NCBI GenBank assembly: GCA_947168365.1
Contig: CAMVLO010000005.1
Coordinates: 1 to 64,000, forward strand
Direction of reading: 5' to 3'
Origin: UBA3824 sp017541145
Lineage (GTDB): Bacteria; Bacteroidota; Bacteroidia; Bacteroidales; UBA3824
DNA: 64,000 nt
The translations under genes were made by a program, and so were the position numbers. Shown one piece after another: positions 53,264 through 63,000 of this stretch (position 1 is its first letter; each line of letters begins with the position of its first letter). Below the pieces are notes generated by a model. The model was not told the origin of the DNA and searched no databases. It worked only from the letters and a program-made list of their open reading frames with translations.

Positions 53264-54628
53264 TTAATACTTTTTCATTTCGCTTTTTGTCAACTTTGTC
53301 GGAATTTTAATGCCACGATACTCCTTGTTTGAATATTCCAAAATCTCGTCGCGGTGCTGTTCCATTTCCGAGAACAAGAAATATGGGAAAGTTTGATTAT
53401 TAATTGTAATTTGATGATTTTCAAGTTTATAATAATGCTCCAATACAAACTTAATCTCGTCTTTAATCAAAATCAAATACGGATTGAAAAAACGGATATT
53501 GTTTTCGATGTATGATTTTGAAAAGTTTTTGATTTTTTCTTCCGAAGAATAATTTCTATAACGTTCTTTACTTTCGTAATCTTCCGAAGAAGACCAAATT
53601 ATTGGCAAATAAACATAGTTTTTTGCAAAGAAATTGATAAACCCCTCAGTACCCTTCCAATACATACCATCAAACGGTTCGGCAATTACAAAAATAGTCG
53701 GGGCAAAAGAAGCCTGATGCTCTGTCTGAGCCAATACGAAAATTTGTGCATTTAATACGCTTGACATCAGATAATATGACGTTCCTTCCGTTGCATTGCT
53801 CAATTTAGCATATTTGAAACTAAAAGATTGTTGTGGGAACACTTCATAGGAAACATCATTTTCACCCCAATCGGTTCTTGCAAAAATAGGCAAATATTCT
53901 GCAATCTGTAAATAGTTATGCTCAGAAAACTTTATCGGCAGTATTGTAATTGAACCTTGTGAATGTTTAGGCAATTGTGCAATCTTAAACGGGAATTTAG
54001 GTTCAAACACCCTTTTCATTGGGTTTTGCGTACAATACGGCTGAGCAAAAATATAAAAAGGCATATATGGCTTAATGCAATCATAATCATCGTTTTTGGT
54101 TGATTCATTGGAATTGTCAAAAACTATAAACTCTGCCGCATATCCAACCTTTTCAATAAGGCTTAACAATTTTTCTGTTATTTCGATTCCACTTTGTATG
54201 TATAAGATACCCTGATTTTTTGAAAGGCAGACTATATCGTCTATACAATAAAACTCCGAATCAAAAACGCCATTGTTGTTTAATTCCTCAATAAACTCAT
54301 CAAATTTATTTTCTTTGATTTTTATGTATGATTTGTCAATGCAATCACCAACTTTATATTTACTTATATCTTCATCAAGATAATTGCTACTTAATTCCCA
54401 TAATTGTTCATCAGTGAATTTTACTGATGGCATCAACATCCCGTTGGTTATCGGTTCTTCCGCAATTTCATTAGCCATCATAGACTCAAATAAATTTTCC
54501 ACCGATGCACACTGCGGCACAGGTCCATTTTCATTGAAATCAAAAATCGCCACATTACCATCCTCGTCAGCAGCAAACCAAGCCGTTGACATCGAGTGCG
54601 TTGCGGGATATTCTTTGTTTGTTTTCAT
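53264..54628 (-). CDS. unknown protein, upstream copy of a tandem paralogue pair
   Basis: The 454-residue product starts at the ATG giving MKTNKEYPATHSMSTAWFAA. Its coding DNA matches the downstream copy with one mismatch in about 70 bases at the 5' end and only a few in about 135 bases at the 3' end. The middle (about residues 45-400) keeps only scattered similarity (IVCLSKNQGILYIQS, FYIFAQPYCTQN, ILPIKFSEHNYLQIAEY). It has no recognised domain. It begins the probable operon of paralogue, paralogue, radical SAM. The gap to the next copy is 44 bases. Confidence 0.75.
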   Translation of the reverse strand: MKTNKEYPATHSMSTAWFAADEDGNVAIFDFNENGPVPQCASVENLFESMMANEIAEEPITNGMLMPSVKFTDEQLWELSSNYLDEDISKYKVGDCIDKSYIKIKENKFDEFIEELNNNGVFDSEFYCIDDIVCLSKNQGILYIQSGIEITEKLLSLIEKVGYAAEFIVFDNSNESTKNDDYDCIKPYMPFYIFAQPYCTQNPMKRVFEPKFPFKIAQLPKHSQGSITILPIKFSEHNYLQIAEYLPIFARTDWGENDVSYEVFPQQSFSFKYAKLSNATEGTSYYLMSSVLNAQIFVLAQTEHQASFAPTIFVIAEPFDGMYWKGTEGFINFFAKNYVYLPIIWSSSEDYESKERYRNYSSEEKIKNFSKSYIENNIRFFNPYLILIKDEIKFVLEHYYKLENHQITINNQTFPYFLFSEMEQHRDEILEYSNKEYRGIKIPTKLTKSEMKKY

Positions 54629-54798
54629 AGCGTAATTATTATTGCACCCAAAGTTAGCAATTAGTTTTGACATTGCAAAAACTTTTTCACACGGAATTCA
54701 AAGTAAGAATATTTGAAGTAAAATTTTAACTAAATTTCGATACCAAAAACGCAATTACCGCCGTTATAATAGTGTTAACCGATAAAAAAATTAAAAGT

Positions 54799-55404
54799 AT
54801 GAAAAGACTGATATTAACTATTATAGCGGTGGTGATGTTGTTTGCCGGAAATGTTTCTGCGCAGGTGGAAAAAGACACTATGAAAGCCGGAAAACTCTAT
54901 TTTGTAAACCTCAAAGACGGTGAAAAGCCTGTTTTGAAAGGTCTCAGACTTTTTGGTAACCGTGCAGGCAATCAAGAAGAAGGAAAAGGCATCAACACCT
55001 ATCCGTATTCCACCGAAAAAATCCGCTTTATTTTTGAACTCAACGAGTGGGTGGAATTTTATCCTCAGACTGAAAACTCCGGAGGATTTGTTGTTTGGGT
55101 TTTTCAGCACAAGAATGACCAGAGTTTTTATTTAAAAAACGAACTTAGCGACGAACTTCCCGGTTTTGCGCAGTATTGCGAAATACATAAAGATCCCGAA
55201 CAAGATGATAACTGGCACTGGGGTTCGTTTTATTTGCATCCAGAAGAATGTACGCCCGGTTATTATGATTTTGTATTTGTAAGCGGTGGTAAAGTTTTTG
55301 CGACAATGCTGACCAAGTTTTACAAGGAAGAAGAACTTTATGGCAAATCCGATGCCGAATTGGAAAAAATTATGAACGACATTATTGCAAAAGGAATTGA
55401 ATAA
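54799..55404 (+). CDS. secreted hypothetical protein, 201 aa
   Basis: The start is the ATG giving MKRLILTIIAVVMLFAGNVS, a clear signal peptide with cleavage after SAQ. An upstream in-frame ATG would hide the signal. The mature part has acidic/aromatic strands (KIRFIFELNEWVEFYPQTEN, FVVWVFQHKND, GYYDFVFVSGGKVFATMLTK) and reads as a small beta-sandwich. I do not recognise the family. It is a single gene, followed by a MITE-like inverted-repeat region. Confidence 0.65.
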   Translation: MKRLILTIIAVVMLFAGNVSAQVEKDTMKAGKLYFVNLKDGEKPVLKGLRLFGNRAGNQEEGKGINTYPYSTEKIRFIFELNEWVEFYPQTENSGGFVVWVFQHKNDQSFYLKNELSDELPGFAQYCEIHKDPEQDDNWHWGSFYLHPEECTPGYYDFVFVSGGKVFATMLTKFYKEEELYGKSDAELEKIMNDIIAKGIE

Positions 55405-55415
55405 CACGATATTAT

Positions 55416-55572
55416 TTTAACAACGGAAAACACGAAAAACACGGAAAATAAAAAATATTCATATGAGTTTTATTCGGAAATTTAAATTCCGAGAATTCTG
55501 CAAAATTTTAAAGTATTTAAAATTTTATTCAGCATTTTAAATTTCTGTTTTTCTGCGTTTTCCGTTGTTAAA
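55416..55572. repeat. MITE-like element with about 32-bp imperfect terminal inverted repeats
   Basis: The left end reads TTTAACAACGGAAAACACG and the right end is the reverse complement of TTTAACAACGGAAAACGCAG; the similarity continues for about 32 bases. The inside has a second palindrome (CGGAAATTTAAATTCCG) at about 55475. There is no reading frame. The right arm reaches to about 55 bases before mtaB, so it may supply promoter bases. Non-autonomous transposon or folded intergenic repeat are both possible. Confidence 0.6.
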
Positions 55573-55627
55573 TCGCTGTTTTGTCGTTTCATTTTTTTTT
55601 GCTACTTTTGCGAAAAATTTTTTCGCG

Positions 55628-56902
55628 ATGAAAACCATCTCTTTTAAAACCCTCGGCTGCCGTTTGAATCTTTACGAAACCGACGCTCTTGCATCGAAGT
55701 TTCGCGAAAAGGGCTTTGTAACCGACGGCGATTTTGAAAACTCCAATGCGGAGATTTTTGTGATTAACACCTGCACAATCACCAACCAGTCGGACAAAAA
55801 AAGCCGCGAATATATCAACCGCGCCATCCGCAAAGGTTCGCTTGTGATTGTAACAGGCTGTATGGCAGAGCAATACGCAAAAAAATATTTCTCTGACAAT
55901 ACAAATGTAATAGTTGTTGACAACAAGCACAAAAACCGCATTTTTGACATCGTGGAGGCTCATCTCTGCGGTGAATTTTATGACGTTGAAAACTTTGACG
56001 GCGATGTTTTCGGTTTTGAGGCGGCAAAAGAGACTTTTCACACGCGTTCCATCGTGAAAATTCAGGACGGATGCAACAATTTTTGTTCTTATTGCATAGT
56101 TCCTTACGTTCGTGGAAGAGCTGTTTCAAGACCGGTGGAAGACATCTTGAACAATATCAAAACCGAACTTGAATACGGTTTCAAAGAGATTGTTCTGACC
56201 GGCGTCAACATTTCAAAATATAATTTTAACGGTATCGGTTTTGAGGATTTGATTAAACAGATTTTGGAAATTGACAAGGATTTCCGTCTCAGGATTGCGT
56301 CTATTGAGCCTGACGATTTTTCTGACAGTTTTATTGAACTCTTTAAAAATCAAAAACTTGCACCGCATATCCATCTTTGTCTTCAATCGGGCAGCAACGA
56401 TGTCCTAAAACGTATGCACCGTCATTACACGAAAGAAGAATTTTTGGAAATTGTGGAGAAATTCAGAAAAATAATCCCTGATTTTAATTTTACGACGGAT
56501 ATTATTGTGGGTTTGCCTGGCGAGACGGACGAAAATTTTGCCGACACTTTGGAAGTTGCAAAAAAAATCGGTTTCGGACATGTTCACGCCTTTAAATATT
56601 CGCGTCGCAGCGGTACAAAAGCCGATGCGATGGACTGTCAAATTGATGAAAAAATTAAAAACAAACGTTCAAAAATTTTACGCGAATTGTCAGACAAATT
56701 ATCCTTAGATTATTTGCAGTCAATGGTTGGAAAACGTCAGAAGTTGTTAACAGAAACCATTGAAAATGACGGCTTTATCTATGGCTACGGTGAAAATTAT
56801 GTCAGAATAAAAATGAAAAACGATAATGCTTGTCCAAACAATTTTTACGATGTTGAAATTGTTGGTTTGGATGGCGAAGTTCTTATCGGAAAACAAATTT
56901 AA
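55628..56902 (+). CDS. mtaB: tRNA (t6A37) methylthiotransferase
   Basis: The start is the ATG giving MKTISFKTLGCRLNLYETDA, the family N-terminus; an in-frame start at 55565 would run through the inverted repeat. The 424-residue product has GCRLNLYE, INTCTITNQSDKKSR and VTGCMAEQYA for the auxiliary cluster, the radical SAM CNNFCSYC near 148, and IVPYVRGRAVSRPVEDI. The GCRLN/NTCTIT signature identifies MtaB, which adds 2-methylthio to t6A37 in tRNA. It is a single gene ending near a hairpin shared with the convergent PQQ-type gene. Confidence 0.95.
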   Translation: MKTISFKTLGCRLNLYETDALASKFREKGFVTDGDFENSNAEIFVINTCTITNQSDKKSREYINRAIRKGSLVIVTGCMAEQYAKKYFSDNTNVIVVDNKHKNRIFDIVEAHLCGEFYDVENFDGDVFGFEAAKETFHTRSIVKIQDGCNNFCSYCIVPYVRGRAVSRPVEDILNNIKTELEYGFKEIVLTGVNISKYNFNGIGFEDLIKQILEIDKDFRLRIASIEPDDFSDSFIELFKNQKLAPHIHLCLQSGSNDVLKRMHRHYTKEEFLEIVEKFRKIIPDFNFTTDIIVGLPGETDENFADTLEVAKKIGFGHVHAFKYSRRSGTKADAMDCQIDEKIKNKRSKILRELSDKLSLDYLQSMVGKRQKLLTETIENDGFIYGYGENYVRIKMKNDNACPNNFYDVEIVGLDGEVLIGKQI

Positions 56903-56909
56903 TTTACAT

Positions 56910-56950
56910 AAATCCCTATTCATCAATTAGTTGGATAGGGATTTATTTTT
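56910..56950 (+). terminator. hairpin between convergent mtaB and the PQQ-type gene
   Basis: AAATCCCTAT pairs with ATAGGGATTT and is followed by TATTTTT on the plus strand. The right arm lies in the last codons of the minus-strand gene. Coordinates are good to about one base. Confidence 0.5.
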
Positions 56951-58417
56951 ACCGAACCCAATCATATTTCCGTCGTAAGTCGGTACAAAAAGCATCTTGT
57001 TGTAAAACGCCGGAGTAGCGTCGGCCGGTAAATTTTCGATACTGTCCAATTCTTTCAATTTTAGTTTTTTATTGACTTTATCTTCCTGTATTTCAAAAAG
57101 ATGCAACCCTTTGTCGGTAGGTGCGGCAATTAGTTTTCCGTCGGTAACCGGAGTTGAAATTGTGAGATATGTTTTTTCTTTGAACAAAAGTTTAGGCGTC
57201 GGGTATTTCTTTTTGTTATCCGGTCCCAAAACCATTTTTCCGGGTTCGATATTCATGTAATCAATACCGTACAAATATCCTTCTAAGTCGTTGAAAATAG
57301 CGATGTTATATTTACTGAATTTTGTTTTGTAATTGTCGTTGATTGTTGCTGAGCCGATTATGCCGCCGTCCCAATGTGAGTAGTGCAAATCGCTGACCGG
57401 AAAGAACCACACAACGGCATTTTCGGGTTTTTGAGACGGATCTATTTTCATGATTCCTGCTTGACCTTCAATATATTGTTTTTCCATTGTTACAAGAAGA
57501 CAATTATCCTTGGTAATTGGCATACTTCCATCGATATCCGGTCCGATGAATATTTTCCAGTCAATTTCTTGAGTTTCAATATTATAACCATGAATCCAAC
57601 CGGTAGAACACGGGATGTAAATATGATTTCCCAAAAGGGTGGGAGAGGCTTCGGGAACGAGGTCTGTTCCGCGAGTTTTTATATCATTTTGATCGTAAAG
57701 TTTTATTTGTTTGTAAATTTGCGGTTGCAAAATTCCGTCAACTATTCTTGCTCTATCCGGATTAGGATTGAAAATTGTAAAAAATCCATTTTCGAGCGGA
57801 ATATACGCCGTATCGCCTTTTACGACAGCCGATGCATCGCAATCTCTACTGTAACAATCTGTCTGAATGGAATTTATGCTCCAAAGTTCTTTGCCGGTCA
57901 TGTACGAAATTCCGCGTAAACTTCTGCAAATTTTGCTTGTGGAATCTTTGTCGAAACCTTTGCGAGAACCTTGAATTATGATGTAACGGTCTTCTATATT
58001 TTTGGCAAATCTGTTTACAAAAAATGTACCTGTACCTTTCAAAATATCATCAAATTCTGTACGCCAAATCACTTTACCTGTTTCTGCGTCTATTTTTCTG
58101 AGACTATAATCAAATGCTCCTTGAATTAAGAATGTTTTTTTACCTTCTTTTATAATCAACGGTTGACCGGTCCAGCCGGCGCCTTTCCAAATTTTGTTGT
58201 AACCGTATGCCGGGCTCATGCCTTCGCCCAGTACAATCGACCAAATTGTATCAAGTTTTTGGGGCAGTTTTTCTCCGTAATAATTTCTTGAATTTCCGCC
58301 CAAAAACGAAGTGGATACGGGTTTTATTTTGTCGTGTTTCAACAATTGTTCTGCTGTTTGTGATTTTGCGGTTAGTGTGCAAATTGCTATAAATATAGTT
58401 GTTAAAATGTATTTCAT
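56927..58417 (-). CDS. exported PQQ-type beta-propeller repeat protein
   Basis: The 496-residue product starts with a signal peptide (MKYILTTIFIAICTLTAKS). The mature part has repeated beta-propeller blades of the PQQ/quinoprotein type: LRKIDAETGKVIWRTEFDD, SYMTGKELWSINS, GYNIETQEIDWKIFIGP, and short DG/NG turns. No catalytic Asp or disulphide pair of quinoprotein dehydrogenases stands out, so a binding or scaffold role in the periplasm is more likely than an enzyme. It is followed after five bases on the minus strand by nothing on its own strand. The HAD gene lies just upstream, six bases away, so the HAD gene may be read first in the same transcript. Confidence 0.82.
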   Translation of the reverse strand: MKYILTTIFIAICTLTAKSQTAEQLLKHDKIKPVSTSFLGGNSRNYYGEKLPQKLDTIWSIVLGEGMSPAYGYNKIWKGAGWTGQPLIIKEGKKTFLIQGAFDYSLRKIDAETGKVIWRTEFDDILKGTGTFFVNRFAKNIEDRYIIIQGSRKGFDKDSTSKICRSLRGISYMTGKELWSINSIQTDCYSRDCDASAVVKGDTAYIPLENGFFTIFNPNPDRARIVDGILQPQIYKQIKLYDQNDIKTRGTDLVPEASPTLLGNHIYIPCSTGWIHGYNIETQEIDWKIFIGPDIDGSMPITKDNCLLVTMEKQYIEGQAGIMKIDPSQKPENAVVWFFPVSDLHYSHWDGGIIGSATINDNYKTKFSKYNIAIFNDLEGYLYGIDYMNIEPGKMVLGPDNKKKYPTPKLLFKEKTYLTISTPVTDGKLIAAPTDKGLHLFEIQEDKVNKKLKLKELDSIENLPADATPAFYNKMLFVPTYDGNMIGFGKNKSLSN

Positions 58418-58422
58418 ATTGT

Positions 58423-59046
58423 TTAATATTTAATGATCATTTCTGTTAATTCTACAGCATTGTTGGCTACGAAACCCGGATTTTTTTGATTGAGGATTTC
58501 CGACGAATTAAATCCCCAGTCCACAGAAAAAATTTTGATTCCGGCTTTTTGACAAGCTTCGATATCTCGGATTTCGTCGCCGATGTAAACTATTTTCTGA
58601 AATTTATTTTTTGCATATCGTTTAGCACGTTTCACAGCACGCTTTTTTCCAAACAATGATACGTCAGTTTCGATATATTCAAAATAATTTTCCAATTGGT
58701 ATTTTTTTATGAAACAGTTTACTGTTTTTTGTGAATTTGTAGTTATAATTCCAAGTTTAATGTCTTGATTTTTAATTGTTTCAAGCATTTGTAAAACTCC
58801 GTTGAATGCGCAAATTTCATCCGAATTTTCTTCTGATTTTTTGCGAAAAAATCTTATTAATTTCGGGATTTGCCAAAATTTTACTTTTGATAGTTTTATC
58901 AGTTCACGTGCTGACAGCGATTTATTTTTCTCAAAGTCAATTTGTTGATATCCAAATTGTTCTGCGTATTGGTTTATCAGTTTAGAACCCGATAAAAACG
59001 TATCAGCCAATGTTCCGTCGAAATCGAATATTGCAAGTTTTGTCAT
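58423..59046 (-). CDS. HAD superfamily hydrolase (phosphoglycolate phosphatase-like)
   Basis: The 207-residue product has the HAD motif I FDFDGTLADTF at 8-18, motif II LGIITTNSQKT near 98, motif III with Lys in KKRAVKRAKRYAKN, and motif IV YIGDEIRDIEACQKAG near 155. A helical cap lies between motifs I and II, as in phosphoglycolate phosphatase. It removes phosphate from a small metabolite in the cytoplasm; the substrate is unknown. It sits between the LRR gene and the PQQ-type gene with gaps of 11 and 5 bases, so the three appear co-transcribed. Confidence 0.9.
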   Translation of the reverse strand: MTKLAIFDFDGTLADTFLSGSKLINQYAEQFGYQQIDFEKNKSLSARELIKLSKVKFWQIPKLIRFFRKKSEENSDEICAFNGVLQMLETIKNQDIKLGIITTNSQKTVNCFIKKYQLENYFEYIETDVSLFGKKRAVKRAKRYAKNKFQKIVYIGDEIRDIEACQKAGIKIFSVDWGFNSSEILNQKNPGFVANNAVELTEMIIKY

Positions 59047-59057
59047 TTTTTAGTCAA

Positions 59058-59981
59058 TTAAAATGGAAACGAAATTATTGCCCAAGGCACATAATTCTGT
59101 ATTTTGTTAACATTGTCTTTTTTTATCAATGTATTGCTTAAATCCATGTATCTCAGGTGTTTGAGCTTGTTGATTTCTTGTGGTAAATCCGAAATGGGAT
59201 TGCTTTTAAGAGTAATTTCTTCCAAATTTTTTGACAATCCGATTTCCGGCGGTATCATGATAATTCTGTTGTTGTACGCCGAAAAAAGTTTCAAATTTTT
59301 AATGCCGCCGATTTCAGTTCCGAGCATCGTGATATTATTTTCGTCAACATATAATTTTTCCAAGTTTTCGAGTTTTTGTAAATTTTGAGGTAACTCGTTG
59401 ATAATATTATTGTTAACAATTAATTCATTTAATTTGCTACATTCACAAATGCTTTCCGGAATGCTTTCTATTTGATTGTTACTGAAATCAATATATCTGA
59501 TAATCTTGCAGTTATGAAAATCAGGCATTGATTTCAAATTGTTGTCACGTGCGGAGATTGTATCAAGATTTGTTAATTTTGAAATTTCGTAAGGCAGTGT
59601 CTCAAATTTGTTGTAATTGATACTCAGTAATTTAAGATTTTTGAGATTTCCGAACGATTTAGGGAGCGATGTCAGTTGATTTCTGTCAAGATAAATTTTT
59701 TGAAGATTCGTAAGTTCTCCAAATTCTTCCGGCAAATTTTCTAACATGTTGCAACTCAGGTTAATAACTTGAAGCTTTTTTAGTTTTGAGATTTCTTTTG
59801 GTAGTGTGTCTAGTCCGTAACTTACCAATTCGAGTTTGTAAACATTATCTGCATCTGATATCGCTTCTTGAAGATTGATATAAGTCTTTGAGTGTTTGAG
59901 TTTTTCATCGTCAAGAAGTTGTTGCGCGTTTATTGAAACGTTTATAAAAATGAGCGATATGAGTATGAAAAATCTTTTCAT
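59058..59981 (-). CDS. exported leucine-rich repeat protein
   Basis: The 307-residue product has a signal peptide (MKRFFILISLIFINVSINAQ) and about nine 23-residue leucine-rich repeats of the form LxxLxxLxLxxNxLxxLPxxI, for example LKKLQVINLSCNMLENLPEE and LTNLQKIYLDRNQLTSLPKS. It would fold as a solenoid for protein binding, in the periplasm or at the cell surface. No C-terminal secretion domain of the Por type is present. It begins a probable operon with the HAD and PQQ-type genes. Confidence 0.92.
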   Translation of the reverse strand: MKRFFILISLIFINVSINAQQLLDDEKLKHSKTYINLQEAISDADNVYKLELVSYGLDTLPKEISKLKKLQVINLSCNMLENLPEEFGELTNLQKIYLDRNQLTSLPKSFGNLKNLKLLSINYNKFETLPYEISKLTNLDTISARDNNLKSMPDFHNCKIIRYIDFSNNQIESIPESICECSKLNELIVNNNIINELPQNLQKLENLEKLYVDENNITMLGTEIGGIKNLKLFSAYNNRIIMIPPEIGLSKNLEEITLKSNPISDLPQEINKLKHLRYMDLSNTLIKKDNVNKIQNYVPWAIISFPF

Positions 59982-60016
59982 TGCAGTGATTTTTGTTTCT
60001 GCAAATATAAAAAAAA

Positions 60017-60053
60017 TGTAGAACTTGAATTATTTCTAATCCAAGATTCTACA
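60017..60053 (-). terminator. intrinsic terminator of the 1105-residue fusion gene
   Basis: TGTAGAA with CTTG pairs with CAAG and TTCTACA. A T run follows on the minus strand (complement of the A run at about 60009-60016). Confidence 0.65.
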
Positions 60054-60098
60054 CTATAAATATTTGTTTTTCCTGTGTCAATGTTGTGTTGCAAACGA

Positions 60099-63000
60099 TT
60101 ACTTTACTTCAGTAAGTTTTTCGTTTACATATAGCACTTCAAAATCTTCGTTGAAGTTGCCGATAGCCAAAAGATTGTTTAAGTTGCTGAGTTTTATTCT
60201 CTTAGGCATAAAATTCAATTGCAATTCGTTACCTTTTGCGCCGTTTGTTGTATTGAAAAATCTTAGTTTTCTGTCGGTAGTCATCACGAGGAAATAATTT
60301 GTGTTGCTTACCTCAATTTCCTCAATTTCAGAGTCTAAGGTTTCACTTATTATTTGTTCTGTAGTAAACGGATTGTAAAGTTCTATTTTACCGTTGTTGT
60401 CACCAAAAACAAGTCTTGAACCGTCAGAATTTATCGACATTGATTTTATTTCAACCGTTTCGTCAATTTTTTTGTCAAATGTTTCTGCCAAAACGTCTAT
60501 TCTGTAAACTTTTATTCTGTTGAAATAATCTTTTCCGGCGATATATTGCATATCTTTGGAAACTGCCATCAGTTGAAAATCGCTGATTGCCTTGTTGATA
60601 ACTTTTGTTTTGGTGTCAACTTTCCATAGACTGAAATTATCTGAAACATATAGGATGTCGCTGTTAAACGGATGGAAGAATATTTTCTTTATACTTCCTG
60701 TGAAGTTTGTAATATCAGCGTGCAAACTAAATGTACTATTTGCAGTATTTAAAATTCTCAGTAATCCGTGACCTCCAATCGCCATCAGACGGTTGTTGCG
60801 GCTAAATGCCATTGCTGCAACTTCGATTTCGTCTTTGTAAGCGATTTCCCAATCCGATGTTCTGTAAATATTCAGATTTCTACTTTGGTCGGCAATTGCG
60901 GCGTAATCGTCGTTTACGCTGAAAGCAATTTCGTTCACGCCTTCGCGGGCGATTTCGAGGTGCTTGCTTATACAACCGTTAAATTCTGAAAGTGAGTTGT
61001 ATTTTTCGTCTTGTTTTAGTTTGCTAATCAAGATTTTAGCTTTTCCGTTGTCGCAATTTGCCGCTTTTTGCAAAAATTCTCTGTAGTTGATGTCATCAGA
61101 AAGTTTGTTGTAAATATTTGCTATCGTGAGGAATACGTCGCCCGGATTTGAGATTCCGAATTTTATTGCCTTGTTGAATTCCTCGATAGCGTTTCTGTGA
61201 CGTTGCAAAATCAAGTTTGCGATTCCGGCATTGTAGTAAGCATCTGCGTTTGAAGGATTTATCTCGTTTACCATCTTGCTGTCGGCGATTACTTCCTCAA
61301 ATTTTCCGAGGTTTCCGTTTGCTGTACTCCTGCGCATGTAAGCGAGCTCAAAACGCGGATCTATTTCAATAATCTTGTTGCAACATTCCAAAAGATCATT
61401 CCATTTTTCAAGTTTATGATATTCAGTCATTTCGCCAACCAAATCAACAAGAGCTTTTTTCTCGTTGGCTTCTTGTGTTGAGTATACAATTTTACTTTCA
61501 TTTGACTGATTTTCAGCTGTAACTTGTTGAGTTTCTTTTGTTTGTATAGGTTCTGTTGTTACCATTTCTACTTTTATTTGTTCTGAATTTGCTGTTGTTT
61601 CCGGCTTTGTTTCTGTTGTAACTTCTTTGTTATCAGTTACTTCTACAGTTGTTTCAAGAGCCGCCGCAAATTGTTGCGCAAGTAATTCGTTTTGTTGTTC
61701 TTCATTGAGTGATGTAATATTTTGATTTTCAGTAATTCCTTCTGTTATTGTATCTTTTTCATTGATGTTTTCAATATCTTTAGATTTTGTAACATCTTCA
61801 TCCTCTTCTACAACGTCTCCAGTTAGTGTTACATCTTCAATATTTTCAACATCTTCTTGATTGTTTTCTGTAACGTTTTCAGTTTCAGTTACTTCATCAA
61901 TATTTTCGGGTTCTGTAACTATTTCATTGTTTTCAGTAACGTTTTCAGTTTCAGTAACTTCCTCGATATTTTCGGGTTCTGTAACTGCTGGATTGTTTTC
62001 TGTAACGTTTTCAGTTTTAGTTTCTTCTTCGATATTTTCGGGTTCGGTAACTATTTCATTGTTTACTGTAACGTTTTCAGTTTCAGTAACTTCCTCGATA
62101 TTTTCGGGTTCGGTAACTACTTCATTGTTTTCTGTAACGTTTTCAGTTTCAGTAACTTCTTCGATATTTTCGGGTTCGGTAGATTCGTTTGACTCACTAT
62201 TTATAATAGTGTCGTTATTTTCTGATGTTTCAGAATTTTCCGGTTCTGAAACTTCTTCGTTTTCTTTTACGATTGAAAGATCTTGATTGTCAGATTCTTG
62301 TTGTGCAAAATCTTCTTTTTTGGTTTCTTCGCTGTAATTTTGATAAAATTTTTCTGCCGCAATTTCTTCTTTTTCTTCTTGATTATCAGTGATATTTCTG
62401 AAATTTCTGTATTCCAAAAATTCATCTTCTGTTTTGTCTTCCGGTTTTGGCGGAAGATATGATTCGCGGTATTTTTCGGCTTCGAGAGTTTTACATTTTT
62501 CTTCGTCCCAAATTTCTATCGGTTGCAAATCTTCGATTCCGTCGTAATTTTTCAAAAATGTATCGTCTTTTATTATATCGTTAATTACTTTTGCGATTAC
62601 TTTGCAACAACTTTTTGGTGTTTTTACGATTTGTTCTTCGGCAAAACGTATCACTATCCAACCTTGATTTGTAAAATAATCGTTGTGTTTATCAGAAGTA
62701 AATTCCGGATTTTCGTCGTTTTGGTGTTTTGTTAAATACGTTTTTGGCTGTCGATTGTCAAGCGAATACGGGCTGTCGATTTCGATGTCGAGATAGAGTT
62801 TCCAGTCCGAAATTGCTACTACATAATTCGGATTGTATTTTTCGCCGGTTTTTTCATCTTCCAAACCGTAGTTAATCAATACTTTACCGGGAAAATTGTT
62901 GATTAACATCCCGTAAAAACATTCAAAATATTTTGGACCTTGCCACGAGATCGGTTTTAATGAGATATTTGTGTAAAGAAGTACCTTTCTTACTTGGTTA

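Noticed and set aside
61857..62286. Open frames opposite the fusion gene with repeated Val/Ser/Phe products
   Set aside because: They are produced by the 66-bp repeat of the coding strand; no start signal and no plausible fold.
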